Both the position numbers and the translations under genes were made by a program. From contig NZ_CP012109.1 in NCBI RefSeq assembly GCF_000280925.3, forward strand, positions 1,488,001-1,552,000: DNA of 64,000 nt. Direction: 5' to 3'. This document shows, in pieces, positions 26,308 through 34,972 of the stretch. Below the pieces are notes generated by a model. The model was not told the origin of the DNA, did no database searches, and worked only from the letters and a program-made list of their open reading frames with translations. This stretch comes from Myxococcus hansupus (GTDB lineage Bacteria > Myxococcota > Myxococcia > Myxococcales > Myxococcaceae). How positions within the stretch are numbered: the first letter of the stretch is position 1; every line of letters starts with the position of its first letter.

Positions 26308-28113
26308 ATGGTCGCAGCATCCAAGCCTGCCTCGCCGAAGGCGTTGCCCCCGGGTGGGGCCTTTCTCTTCGAGGAGGTGGGCGCCACCCGCATCGTCACG
26401 CCGGAGACCTTCACGGAGGAACAGCGCCTCTTCTTCAAGACGGCCCTCCAGTTCTCCCGGGAGCAGGTCCTCCCCGCGTCCGAGCGCATCGAGGCCAAGG
26501 ACAACGCGCTCCTGCGCGCGCTGCTGCGGCAGGCGGGCGAGCTGGGCCTGTTGAGCGTGGACATCCCCGAGTCCTACGGCGGCACGGGCCTGGACAAGAC
26601 GACGTCGCTGTTGCTCGCGGAGGCGATGAGCCTCAACGGCTCGTGGTCGGTGACGTTCGGCGCGCACACGGGCATCGGCACGCTGCCCATCGTCTGGTTC
26701 GGCAACGCGGCGCAGAAGGCGAAGTACCTGCCGAAGCTGGCCACGGGCGAGTGGGTGGCGGCCTACGCGCTCACCGAGCAGGGCAGTGGCAGCGACGCGC
26801 TGGGCGCGAAGACGAAGGCGGTGAAGTCCGCCGACGGCAAGCACTGGGTCCTCAACGGCTCCAAGCTCTACATCACCAACGCGGCCTTCGCGGACGTGTT
26901 CATCGTCTTCGCCAAGGTGGACGGGGACAAGTTCACCGGTTTCATCGTGGAGAAGGACACGCCGGGGCTCACCGTGGGGCCGGAGGAGCACAAGATGGGC
27001 ATCCGGGGCTCCTCGACGTGCCCGCTCTACTTCGAGGACGCGCGCGTCCCGGTGGAGAACCAGCTCGGCGAGGTGGGCAAGGGCCACAAAATCGCCTTCA
27101 ACATCCTCAACTACGGCCGCCTCAAGCTGGGCGCGGGCGTGCTGGGCGGCATGAAGCTCCAGCTCCAGAACGCGCTTCAATTCACGCAGGAGCGCAAGCA
27201 GTTCGGAACGCCCATCGTCCGCTTCCCGCTGTCGCGCGAGAAGCTGGCCCGCATGGCGGCGCTCGTCCACGCGGTGGAGAGCATGACGTACCGCACCGCC
27301 GGGCTCGTGGACGCGCGCCTTTCGCAGGGAGACAAGGCCGCGCCGGACCACGAGGCGCACCTGCTGGCCGCGGTGGAGGAGTACGCCATCGAGTCCTCCA
27401 TCCTGAAGGTGCACGGCTCGGAGTCCCTGGGCTCGCTCGTGGATGACGCCGTCCAGCTCCACGGCGGCGCGGGCTACATCGAGGAGTACCCGGTGGAGCG
27501 CTCGTACCGCGACGCGCGCATCAACCGCATCTTCGAGGGCACCAACGAAATCAACCGGATGTTGATCGCCGGCATGCTCCTCAAGCGCGCCGTGAAGGGG
27601 GACCTGCCGCTGTTCGCCGTCGCCGGCAACGTGGCGGAGGAGCTGTCCCGGGGAGAGCGGCCCCGGGCCCGCGTCCAGGACGCGCTGTCTCCCCAGGAGG
27701 TGGCCGCCGAATCCGCCAAGCGGCTGGCGCTGCACGGCCTGCGCGTGGCGGCGGAGACGTTCGGCACGGAGCTGGAGGAGCACCAGGAGGTGCTCGCGGC
27801 CCTGGCCGACGTGGTGATGGACGCCTTCGCCCTGGACTCCATGGTGACGCGCACGCGCCAGGCGGCGTCCGGCGGCGCGTTGGATCCGGTGCGTGTGGCC
27901 ATGACGCAGCTCTACGCCCTGGACGCGATTCCCCGCGCCTACGACAGGACGCGCCGCGCGCTGTGCGCCACACTGAAGGGGGACGCGCTCGACGCGGAGC
28001 TGAAGCGCCTGCACGTGCTGGACGTCTTCACCCCGTACGACCCGGCCGCGCTGCGCGAGACGGTGGTGGCGGCCCTGGAGTCCTCGGGCGGCTACCCCCT
28101 GACCTCGGTGTAG
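26308..28113 (+). CDS. Acyl-CoA dehydrogenase
   Basis: A 601-residue flavoenzyme of the large VLCAD/ACAD9-like type, catalysing the first oxidation step of fatty acid beta-oxidation. The core shows YALTEQGSGSDALG (FAD and substrate binding), YITNAAFADVFIVFAKVDG, RKQFGTPIVRFPLSREKLARMA and the C-terminal GGAGYIEEYPVERSYRDARI and IFEGTNEINRM. About 180 further residues form a second helical domain, as in membrane-associated long-chain enzymes. ATG 26308 lies 156 bp after arsR and has a GGACCTGGAGG site. Not in an operon with other beta-oxidation genes here. Confidence 0.95.
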   Translation: MVAASKPASPKALPPGGAFLFEEVGATRIVTPETFTEEQRLFFKTALQFSREQVLPASERIEAKDNALLRALLRQAGELGLLSVDIPESYGGTGLDKTTSLLLAEAMSLNGSWSVTFGAHTGIGTLPIVWFGNAAQKAKYLPKLATGEWVAAYALTEQGSGSDALGAKTKAVKSADGKHWVLNGSKLYITNAAFADVFIVFAKVDGDKFTGFIVEKDTPGLTVGPEEHKMGIRGSSTCPLYFEDARVPVENQLGEVGKGHKIAFNILNYGRLKLGAGVLGGMKLQLQNALQFTQERKQFGTPIVRFPLSREKLARMAALVHAVESMTYRTAGLVDARLSQGDKAAPDHEAHLLAAVEEYAIESSILKVHGSESLGSLVDDAVQLHGGAGYIEEYPVERSYRDARINRIFEGTNEINRMLIAGMLLKRAVKGDLPLFAVAGNVAEELSRGERPRARVQDALSPQEVAAESAKRLALHGLRVAAETFGTELEEHQEVLAALADVVMDAFALDSMVTRTRQAASGGALDPVRVAMTQLYALDAIPRAYDRTRRALCATLKGDALDAELKRLHVLDVFTPYDPAALRETVVAALESSGGYPLTSV

Positions 28114-28143
28114 CCCCCGCGCCAGCGATGGCCTTGGGGGCCG

Positions 28144-28854
28144 TCACGGCATGCGCGCGACGGCCTCCATGCCGAAGCTCACGCGGGCCTTCCACGGGAC
28201 GGGCGGCAGCGTGGCCAGGGACAACAGGCCGTCCAGCCGCTGCTGCATCTCCGGCCTCAGCCGCCCGAAGGTGGCGCCGAAGCCCGGCGTCACCGTCCCG
28301 GTGCTCTTCCGGGGCACCGACGAGGTCCACGCCACCTCGCCGTGCAGCATCATGGGCCCCTCCCGGAAGTCCATCTCCAGCAGGAAGGGCGTGCCCACCT
28401 TCACCTGTCGCGGCAGGGCAGGGGCCTGCACCTCCAGCCCCACGCCGCCCCGGGAGATGTCCCGGACGACGAAGGCCGGTGACAGGGGCGCCGCCTCGAT
28501 GGCCCGCAGGTACAGGGGCAGCCGTGGGAAACGGCGCAGCCCGGCCTGTTCATCCGAGGAATAGATGCGCTGGAGGATGGCGTCCAGGGCGCTGCGGTCC
28601 TCGCTGACCCCATAGCGGACGGTCAGCAGGAAGCGCCGGGCCTCCTCCTGGGGAATGACCTGGACGACCTCGCCCAGGACCTCCACGGGACGGGGCATGC
28701 CACCCGCATGCAGTTCAAAGGTGAAGCGAGTCCCCAGCGGCAGGCTGCGGCGCGTCTCCAAGGTGACGCCCCCCAGTCCCACGCTGCGCGTGTACTCCCC
28801 CACCAAGGACTGCGGCGTCTTGTAGGCCACCTTCAGCCGAACGTTCGTGTTCAC
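28144..28854 (-). CDS. Tandem PilZ-domain protein
   Basis: A 236-residue protein with two PilZ-like halves. The second half has both c-di-GMP motifs: RRFPR (RxxxR) and DISRGGVG (DxSxxG), then FLLEMDFREGPMMLHGEVAW. The first half (NVRLKVAYKTPQSLVGEY; TRSVGLGGVTLE) keeps the fold but lacks the Arg motif, so it probably does not bind c-di-GMP. GTG 28854 was chosen because the frame upstream lacks family character; a TTG at 28893 is an alternative. It is divergent from the dcw cluster. Target process unknown; motility or polysaccharide control is common for such proteins. Confidence 0.85.
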   Translation of the reverse strand: MNTNVRLKVAYKTPQSLVGEYTRSVGLGGVTLETRRSLPLGTRFTFELHAGGMPRPVEVLGEVVQVIPQEEARRFLLTVRYGVSEDRSALDAILQRIYSSDEQAGLRRFPRLPLYLRAIEAAPLSPAFVVRDISRGGVGLEVQAPALPRQVKVGTPFLLEMDFREGPMMLHGEVAWTSSVPRKSTGTVTPGFGATFGRLRPEMQQRLDGLLSLATLPPVPWKARVSFGMEAVARMP

Positions 28855-29012
28855 GCAACCGACACTCTGCGCCTGGGTCCGGGGGGAACTCAAGTTTACC
28901 CCAGCGCAATAGGTAGGGCATCGCACTGCGCCAAACACGGGACCTTCCAGGTGTGACGGCCTTTCAGGACGTCCGGCGCGGACAAACCGCTGTTTCAACC
29001 TGTTGCGGTTTC

Positions 29013-29041
29013 TTGACCCCCCCAGGTGGGGCGCGTATGTA
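29013..29041 (+). promoter_or_regulatory. dcw cluster promoter
   Basis: TTGACC (29013-29018) and TATGTA (29036-29041) at an exact 17-bp spacing match the primary sigma factor pattern. The predicted start is about 70 nt before mraZ. It directly precedes the MraZ-type repeats. Confidence 0.62.
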
Positions 29042-29051
29042 TGCCGCCCGT

Positions 29052-29081
29052 AGTGGCAAGGAGTGGGAAGGAGTGGAGGTT
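29052..29081 (+). promoter_or_regulatory. MraZ binding repeats
   Basis: Three direct repeats beginning AGTGG at 29052, 29062 and 29072, an exact 10-bp period. MraZ of E. coli binds three TGGGN repeats spaced by 5 nt, which is the same 10-bp geometry. They lie just downstream of the candidate -10 box, where binding would repress the cluster. Confidence 0.72.
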
Positions 29082-29117
29082 CATCCCTCAGCGGGTTGAA
29101 AAGGTGGATCGTCCCGA

Positions 29118-29570
29118 GTGTTCCGAGGCGTCTATGAGCACCAGATCGACGCGAAGGGGCGGACGAGCCTCCCGGCGAAGCTTCGGGAGACGCTGGTGGG
29201 CGCCTACGACGAGAGGCTCATCCTCACGACGGCGCTCGACCGGTGCCTCCACGCCTACCCGGTGCGGGAGTGGGAAGCGCTCGAGGCGTCGTTGGCCAAG
29301 CGCAACCCGATGGAGCAAGGGGTGAAGACGCTGATGCGCCTGTACGTGGCCAGCGCGCAGGAGTGCCCGTTGGACAAGTTGGGGCGCCTGCTCATCCCGC
29401 CGTCGCTCCGCTCCTATGCGGGGCTGGAGAAGGACGTGGTGTGGGCGGGGATGGTGAAGGTCATCGAGCTTTGGAGCCGCGAGGGATGGGCGAAGGCGCA
29501 GGAAGAAGCGCGCCAGGAAGCGACCTCCGCGGACGTGATGAAGGTGCTCGCCGAGCTTCGGCAGGCATGA
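29118..29570 (+). CDS. mraZ: Transcriptional regulator MraZ
   Basis: A 150-residue SpoVT/AbrB-like DNA-binding protein with two mirror-related domains. The first is [23 protein letters not shown], with the DxKGR signature; the second is [20 protein letters not shown], with DxxGR. The protein forms octameric or dodecameric rings and regulates its own dcw cluster. GTG 29118 is the start, with AAGGTGG about 10 bases upstream. It is the first gene of the cluster and follows the promoter and three repeats it is expected to bind. Confidence 0.96.
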   Translation: MFRGVYEHQIDAKGRTSLPAKLRETLVGAYDERLILTTALDRCLHAYPVREWEALEASLAKRNPMEQGVKTLMRLYVASAQECPLDKLGRLLIPPSLRSYAGLEKDVVWAGMVKVIELWSREGWAKAQEEARQEATSADVMKVLAELRQA

Positions 29571-29616
29571 CGGGAAAGTCGACAGGACCCCGAAGTACCG
29601 GGAGGGTGGCAAGCGT

Positions 29617-30003
29617 ATGAACCAGGTTCTGGAGGTACGGCCAGGGTTGGCGGGCGCGGCGATGGCCGCCGGCCGTGTCGAGACGCTCATGCTCGAAGGT
29701 GAGTTGAGCGAGCAGGACCTGCTGGAGCTGTGCGACGACCTGGGCCGCAAGCTGAACCGCGGAACGCGCCAGGTCGTGCTCGACTTCGGCGACGTGGGCC
29801 ACCTGAACTACCGCGGCGTCAAGCCGCTGATGGCCCGCACGGAGGTCTTCCGCCGCAGCGGCGGGGACGTGAAGCTGTCGGGACTGTCGCCGTACCTGGC
29901 CGCCATCTTCCGCGCGGCCGGCGCGCACGACTGTTTCGAAATCTACCCGCATATGAACGATGCCCGGGCCGCCTTCGCGCTCGCTCGGGCCCCCTTCGTC
30001 TGA
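29617..30003 (+). CDS. STAS-domain protein lacking the phosphoacceptor Ser
   Basis: A 128-residue STAS fold, the family of anti-anti-sigma factors. It has VETLMLEGELSEQDLLELCD, RQVVLDFGDVGHLNYRGVKP, GGDVKLSGLSPYLAAIFRAA and FEIYPHMNDARAAF. Active anti-anti-sigma factors have D-S or D-T at the loop after the second strand; here the loop reads GHLNYRG, with no Ser or Thr at the usual site. The protein thus is unlikely to be switched by a serine kinase in the SpoIIAA way. It sits between mraZ and rsmH, 6 bp before rsmH, so it is co-expressed with division genes. Its role there is unknown. Confidence 0.85.
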   Translation: MNQVLEVRPGLAGAAMAAGRVETLMLEGELSEQDLLELCDDLGRKLNRGTRQVVLDFGDVGHLNYRGVKPLMARTEVFRRSGGDVKLSGLSPYLAAIFRAAGAHDCFEIYPHMNDARAAFALARAPFV

Positions 30004-30009
30004 CGGCCT

Positions 30010-30924
30010 GTGGGGGCTTTGGACTTCCAGCACCAGACCGTCCTCCTGCGGGAAGCAGTGGAGCTGCTCCGGCCGGCGGACGGGAAGGTCATCATCGACG
30101 GGACGCTCGGGGGTGGCGGCCACTCGGAGGCGTTGCTCGCCGAAGGTGCGTCCGTCGTGGGCGTGGACCGGGATCCGGTGGCGCTGGCCGCGGCCACCGC
30201 GCGGCTGGGCGGCAACCCGCGCTTCCAGGGCCGTGCGGGGAACTTCGCGGAGCTGCTCCGCGTCGGCGCGGACCTGCTGCCGGTGGATGGCGTGCTGGTG
30301 GACCTGGGCGTGTCGTCGCCCCAATTGGACGTGGCCGAGCGCGGCTTCTCCTTCTCCAAGGACGGCCCGCTGGACATGCGCATGGGCCCGGACGGCCCCA
30401 CGGCCGCGGAGCTGATCGCCTCCACGGATGAGCGCGAGCTGGTCCGCATGCTCAAGGACTACGGTGAAGAGCCCTTCGCCCGGCCCATTGCCCGCGAGCT
30501 GAAGAAGGCGCTGCCCACGCGCACGCTGGAGGCCGCGGAGGTGGTGAAGCGGGCGGTGCCGCGCAAGGCGTGGCCCAACCGCATCCACGTGGCCACCCGG
30601 ACCTTCCAGGCGCTGCGCATGGCCGTCAACGGTGAGCTGGAAGCGCTGGACGCGCTGCTGGCCGCCATCCCCAGCCTGCTCAAGGTGGGGGGGCGCGCGG
30701 CCGTCATCGCCTTCCACTCCCTGGAGGACCGGAAGGTGAAGGAGGCGTTCCGCGCGCTCGCGGGGCGCTGCACCTGTCCGCCGGGGCTGCCCATCTGCGT
30801 GTGCAGTGGCGTGGGTGATTTCGCGCTGGTGACGAAGAAGGCCGTGGCCGCCTCCGAGGCGGAGGTCGAGGCCAATCCCCGTTCTCGCAGCGCGCATCTG
30901 CGCGTGGTGGAGAAACTCCGATGA
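30010..30924 (+). CDS. rsmH: 16S rRNA (cytosine1402-N4)-methyltransferase
   Basis: A 304-residue SAM-dependent methyltransferase (MraW), modifying C1402 in the ribosomal P site. Family motifs include [30 protein letters not shown] (SAM loop), [24 protein letters not shown] and [21 protein letters not shown], and the C-terminal [17 protein letters not shown]. The start is GTG 30010. The stop overlaps the ftsL start as ATGA. The Cys-rich [12 protein letters not shown] segment near the C-terminus is typical of the family. Confidence 0.97.
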   Translation: MGALDFQHQTVLLREAVELLRPADGKVIIDGTLGGGGHSEALLAEGASVVGVDRDPVALAAATARLGGNPRFQGRAGNFAELLRVGADLLPVDGVLVDLGVSSPQLDVAERGFSFSKDGPLDMRMGPDGPTAAELIASTDERELVRMLKDYGEEPFARPIARELKKALPTRTLEAAEVVKRAVPRKAWPNRIHVATRTFQALRMAVNGELEALDALLAAIPSLLKVGGRAAVIAFHSLEDRKVKEAFRALAGRCTCPPGLPICVCSGVGDFALVTKKAVAASEAEVEANPRSRSAHLRVVEKLR

Positions 30925-31343
30925 GCAAGGTGCACTCCCGGGTGTCGGCGTTGCGTTCTTCCGTGACGGTGGGCGGCGTGCTGCTGCACCTGCTGCCGGC
31001 CGTGTGCCTCTTCGCCCTCTTCGTGGCGGTGGGCATCCTCCACGTCACCAGCCGCGTGCTGGTGGTGGACATGGGCTACCGCCTGTCGCGCGAGGAGGCG
31101 GAGAGCCGCGTCCTCACGCGGGAGAACGACCGGCTCAAGCTGGAGCTGGCCACGCTCAAGGCGCCGGGCCGGCTGGAGCGCGTGGCCCGTGAGCAGTTGA
31201 ACATGGCCATGCCGCGCGGCGGCGCGGTGGTGTCGCTGTCGGTGGAGAAGCCGGCGCGTGGCAACGGCGCGCGCGCGGAGACGGTGGACCCCGCCGCCCA
31301 GCCCAGCACCCGCGTGGCGGGCCGTGCCGGAGCGGGTCGGTGA
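30921..31343 (+). CDS. ftsL: Cell division protein FtsL
   Basis: A 140-residue bitopic protein. The cytoplasmic N-terminus is short and basic, then comes one TM segment ([21 protein letters not shown]) and a periplasmic coiled coil ([29 protein letters not shown]) of the FtsL/DivIC type. The C-terminal 35 residues are Ala/Pro/Arg-rich and likely disordered. FtsL links FtsB, FtsQ and the FtsWI synthase in the divisome. Assignment rests on fold pattern and on its place between rsmH and ftsI; both neighbours overlap it by 4 bp. Confidence 0.92.
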   Translation: MSKVHSRVSALRSSVTVGGVLLHLLPAVCLFALFVAVGILHVTSRVLVVDMGYRLSREEAESRVLTRENDRLKLELATLKAPGRLERVAREQLNMAMPRGGAVVSLSVEKPARGNGARAETVDPAAQPSTRVAGRAGAGR

Positions 31344-33358
31344 GGGACTTCAAGGCGGCGCGGGCTCCCGAGCCCAACGCGAAATGGCTGAAGCTGCGGG
31401 TCAAGCTGCTGTTCGGGCTGTTCCTCATGCTTCTGGGCGTCGCCTTTGGCCGTGCGGTGCAGCTCCAGGTCTTCGAGCAGGAGAAGCTGCGCGGCCTGGC
31501 GCAGGACCAGTACGTCCGGCACATCGAGATTCCGGCCCGCCGCGGCGACATCTTCGACCGTCGCGGCGCGCCGCTGGCCCAGAGCGTGGAGGTGGACTCC
31601 ATCTGGGTGGACCCCTCCATGCTGCCGGACGTGAAGGCCGCGTCCCGTGCGCTGTCCAAGGCGCTGAAGCTGGACGCGGATGAGCTGCACGCGCGCCTGT
31701 CGCGGGCCAAGCGCTTCGCCTGGGTGAAGCGCCAGGCCAAGCCCGCCGAGGTCGCCGCCGTGAAGGCGCTGGAGCTGCCCGGCATGGGCTTCTCCAAGGA
31801 GCCCAAGCGCTTCTACCCGCAGCGGGAGCTGGGCGCGCACGTGGTGGGCACGGTGGGCATGGACGGCCGCGGCCTGGAGGGCCTGGAGCTGGCCTTCCAG
31901 GACGAGCTGTCCGGACAGAACTCGAGCACCTCCGGCTTCCGCGACGCCAAGGGCCGCAAGCTGCTGGTGCAGGGCGCGTTGGATCCACTCCAGCGTCAGG
32001 GCGCCGCCGTCACGCTGACGTTGGACCGGCACCTCCAGTACGTCGCGGAGAAGTCGCTCAGCCGCGCGGTGGAGGACGCCAAGGCCGTGGCCGGCATGGC
32101 GGTGGTGTTGGATCCGCGCACGGGCGAGCTGCTCGCCGTGGCCAACCACCCGCGCTTCAACCCGAACACGCCGGAGTCCAGCTCGCGCACGAGCATGCGC
32201 AACCGCGCCGCCCTGGACACCTTCGAGCCCGGCTCCACGCTGAAGTCCTTCGTCGTGGCCGCGGCCCTGGAAGAGAAGGCCATCACCGCCGACAGCCTGT
32301 TCTTCTGTGAGAACGGCGCCTGGCGCGTGGGCCGCCACACCATCAACGACACCCACTCCTACGGCTGGCTCACCCCGCAGGGCATCCTCCAGGTGTCCTC
32401 CAACATCTGCATGGCGAAGATTGCCCAGACGATGGGGCGCGAGAAGTTCGTGAAGGGCTACCATGCCTTCGGCTTCGCCGAGCGCACGGGCCTCTCCCTG
32501 CCGGGCGAGGGGCGGGGCGTCATCCCGTTTCCGAAAGCGGAAGTCTCCCTGGCCACCCAGTCCTTCGGCCAGGGTATGACGGCCACCGCGGTACAGATTG
32601 CGGCCGCCTATGGTGCGCTGGCGAACGATGGGGTGCTGATGCGGCCCTATCTGGTGTCGAAGGTGGTGGACCCTGACGGGGTCGTTCTGCTGGAAAACCG
32701 TCCCACGGAGCTGCGAAGGGTGGTGTCCACGAAGGTCGCCCGGCAGGTCGTGGGCATGCTCGAAAGCGTGGTGGTCAAGGGAGGGACGGCCACCAAGGCC
32801 GCCATGGAGGACTACCGGGTGGCTGGCAAGACGGGCACCGCGCAGAAGGCGGATCCGGTGGCGCGGGGGTATTCGGACAAGCGGATCGCCTCCTTTGTTG
32901 GCGTGGTACCGGCCGAGTCTCCTCGCGCCGTGATTCTTGTCGTAGTGGACGAACCGAAGACGGACGTATACGGGGGGTCCGTGGCTGCCCCTGCTTTCAA
33001 GGAGATTGCGACCGCCGCCATGGCTCACCTGGCCGTGCCCCCGTCCCGGACGGTGGCACCCGAGGTGGCCGTGGCCGCCGTGTCTTCCGCGCCTGCCGCG
33101 GCGAAGCCGGGGGCCAAGGCCTCCGGAGCCGCCCGGACGGCGCTGGCGGACGCGGTGACGGAGACCCCTGAACCCGGCACGGTACGTGTGCCGGACCTTC
33201 AGGGTGAAGTAGGCCGTGAGGCCGTGGTGAAGCTGCTCGCCGCGGCGCTAGAGCCACAGGTGTTGGGCAGTGGACGCGTGGTATCTCAAACCCCCGCCGC
33301 CGGTTCACTGGTGGAGAAGGGGGCCCGGGTGACGCTGGAGCTCGCCGCGCGGCAATAA
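31340..33358 (+). CDS. ftsI: Septal peptidoglycan transpeptidase FtsI (PBP3) with PASTA domain
   Basis: A 672-residue class B penicillin-binding protein. It has a short cytoplasmic part, one TM segment (LLFGLFLMLLGVAFGRAVQL), the dimerisation domain with IPARRGDIFDRRGAPLAQSV, and the transpeptidase domain. Active-site motifs are SxxK in EPGSTLKSF (about 297), SSN in VSSNICMAK (about 353) and KTG in GKTGTAQK (about 497). After an Ala/Pro linker, one C-terminal PASTA domain follows (VRVPDLQGEVGREAVVKLLA), more like Gram-positive PBPs than E. coli FtsI. GTG 31340 overlaps ftsL. It forms the septal synthase with FtsW, encoded five genes later. Confidence 0.96.
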   Translation: MRDFKAARAPEPNAKWLKLRVKLLFGLFLMLLGVAFGRAVQLQVFEQEKLRGLAQDQYVRHIEIPARRGDIFDRRGAPLAQSVEVDSIWVDPSMLPDVKAASRALSKALKLDADELHARLSRAKRFAWVKRQAKPAEVAAVKALELPGMGFSKEPKRFYPQRELGAHVVGTVGMDGRGLEGLELAFQDELSGQNSSTSGFRDAKGRKLLVQGALDPLQRQGAAVTLTLDRHLQYVAEKSLSRAVEDAKAVAGMAVVLDPRTGELLAVANHPRFNPNTPESSSRTSMRNRAALDTFEPGSTLKSFVVAAALEEKAITADSLFFCENGAWRVGRHTINDTHSYGWLTPQGILQVSSNICMAKIAQTMGREKFVKGYHAFGFAERTGLSLPGEGRGVIPFPKAEVSLATQSFGQGMTATAVQIAAAYGALANDGVLMRPYLVSKVVDPDGVVLLENRPTELRRVVSTKVARQVVGMLESVVVKGGTATKAAMEDYRVAGKTGTAQKADPVARGYSDKRIASFVGVVPAESPRAVILVVVDEPKTDVYGGSVAAPAFKEIATAAMAHLAVPPSRTVAPEVAVAAVSSAPAAAKPGAKASGAARTALADAVTETPEPGTVRVPDLQGEVGREAVVKLLAAALEPQVLGSGRVVSQTPAAGSLVEKGARVTLELAARQ

Positions 33359-33409
33359 GGCCGCGTCCGCTCCAGGCCCCGCTCTTGCAATGCGTGTGAA
33401 GGGGAAGAG

Positions 33410-34933
33410 ATGAAGCTGACGGATGTCCTCGCAGGATGTGGTGCCGAGCAGACCTCGGGCGGCCGTTCCGCGGTTGACGTCACCGGTGTGACGCAGGACT
33501 CGCGCCGCGTGAAGCCGGGAGACCTGTTCGTCGCCATTCCTGGCACGAAGGAGGATGGGGCCCAGTTCATCGGTGAGGCCGTGTCCCGTGGCGCCGTGGC
33601 GGTGGTGTCGGAGAAGCCGGTGCCGTCCTCGCAGGTGCCCTTCTTCAAGGTGGGCAGCGCTCGGAAGGCGCTGGCGCTCATCGCGGCCAATTTCCATGGC
33701 CGCCCGGCGGACCAGTTGACGTTGCTGGCCCTCACCGGAACGAACGGGAAGACCACCACCAGCTACCTGCTGGAGGCGATCAGTTCCGCGACGTATGCGT
33801 CCACGGGTGTCATCGGGACGCTGGGCTACAAGTTCGCCGGGAAGACGGTGGAGTGCGCGAACACGACGCCGGACCCGCTGGAACTGCACCGCATCCTCCG
33901 GGAGATGGTGGACGCGGGGGTGGAGACGGTCGTCATGGAGGTGTCCAGCCATGCGCTCGCGCAGGAGCGCGTGCACGGGCTGACCTTCAAGGCGGCGGGC
34001 TTCTCCAACTTGAGCCGTGACCACCTCGACTACCACAAGGACATGGAGGACTACTTCCAGTCCAAGCGGAAGCTGTTCGCGGAGAACCTGTCCGCCACGG
34101 GCGTGGCGGTGGTGAACGGTGACGACACCTACGCCAGCCGCATCTACAACGAGCAGCGCGGCCAGAAGCGCATGGCGTGGAAGTTCAGCCGTCAGGGCTC
34201 CGGGGAGATCTCCGCGGCTGACGTGAGCTACTCGCTCCAGGGCATCAAGGGCGTGCTGAAGACGCCCGCGGGTGACATCCCGCTCAAGAGCAAGCTCTTG
34301 GGGCCCCACAACCTGGAGAACATCCTCCTGGCGGTGGGCATGGCCCTGGGCGCGGGCTTCGCGCGGCGCGACGTGCAGGAAGGCGTCGAGCGGATGATGC
34401 CGGTCGCCGGCCGCATGGAGCGCGTGGAGAACTACGGTCCGTCCGGCGCCCCCGCGGTGCTGGTGGACTACGCGCACACGGATGACGCGCTCAAGCGCTC
34501 CATCGAGGCGGCGCGCTCGCTGGCCAAGGGCCGCGTCATCGCGGTGTTCGGCTGCGGCGGGGACCGTGACAAGGGCAAGCGTCCGCTGATGGGCGCGGTG
34601 GCCGGTGAGGGCGCCGACCTGGCCGTCATCACCAGCGACAACCCCCGCACCGAGGACCCGGAGGAGATCATCTCCCAGGTGTCCGCGGGCATCGAGAAGA
34701 GCGGCCTGCGCCGCATCTCCGCCGGCAAGGCGAAGAGCGGTGAGAAGGGCTACCTGGTCGACGCGGATCGCCGCGCGGCCATCGAGCAGGCCATTGGCCT
34801 GGCGTCCGCGGACGACGTCGTCCTCATCGCGGGCAAGGGCCACGAGACGTACCAGCACGTCGGGGCGGAGAAGCTCGCCTTCGACGACCGGCAGGTGGCC
34901 GCGAAGGCGCTGGCCAACCGCATCGCTGGCTGA
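33410..34933 (+). CDS. murE: UDP-MurNAc-tripeptide synthetase (meso-DAP adding)
   Basis: A 507-residue Mur ligase adding the third amino acid of the stem peptide. The P-loop is LALTGTNGKTTTSYLLE and the central domain contains the carbamylated Lys region SNLSRDHLDYHKDMEDY. In the C-terminal domain GCGGDRDKGKRPLMG and DNPRTEDPEEII are seen. The DNPR motif marks specificity for meso-diaminopimelate rather than lysine, consistent with a Gram-negative wall. It begins 51 bp after ftsI with a GGGGAAGAG ribosome site. Confidence 0.97.
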   Translation: MKLTDVLAGCGAEQTSGGRSAVDVTGVTQDSRRVKPGDLFVAIPGTKEDGAQFIGEAVSRGAVAVVSEKPVPSSQVPFFKVGSARKALALIAANFHGRPADQLTLLALTGTNGKTTTSYLLEAISSATYASTGVIGTLGYKFAGKTVECANTTPDPLELHRILREMVDAGVETVVMEVSSHALAQERVHGLTFKAAGFSNLSRDHLDYHKDMEDYFQSKRKLFAENLSATGVAVVNGDDTYASRIYNEQRGQKRMAWKFSRQGSGEISAADVSYSLQGIKGVLKTPAGDIPLKSKLLGPHNLENILLAVGMALGAGFARRDVQEGVERMMPVAGRMERVENYGPSGAPAVLVDYAHTDDALKRSIEAARSLAKGRVIAVFGCGGDRDKGKRPLMGAVAGEGADLAVITSDNPRTEDPEEIISQVSAGIEKSGLRRISAGKAKSGEKGYLVDADRRAAIEQAIGLASADDVVLIAGKGHETYQHVGAEKLAFDDRQVAAKALANRIAG

Positions 34934-34972
34934 AGCCGTACGCGCCCCGTCGACCCGCCCATCTCTCACACC

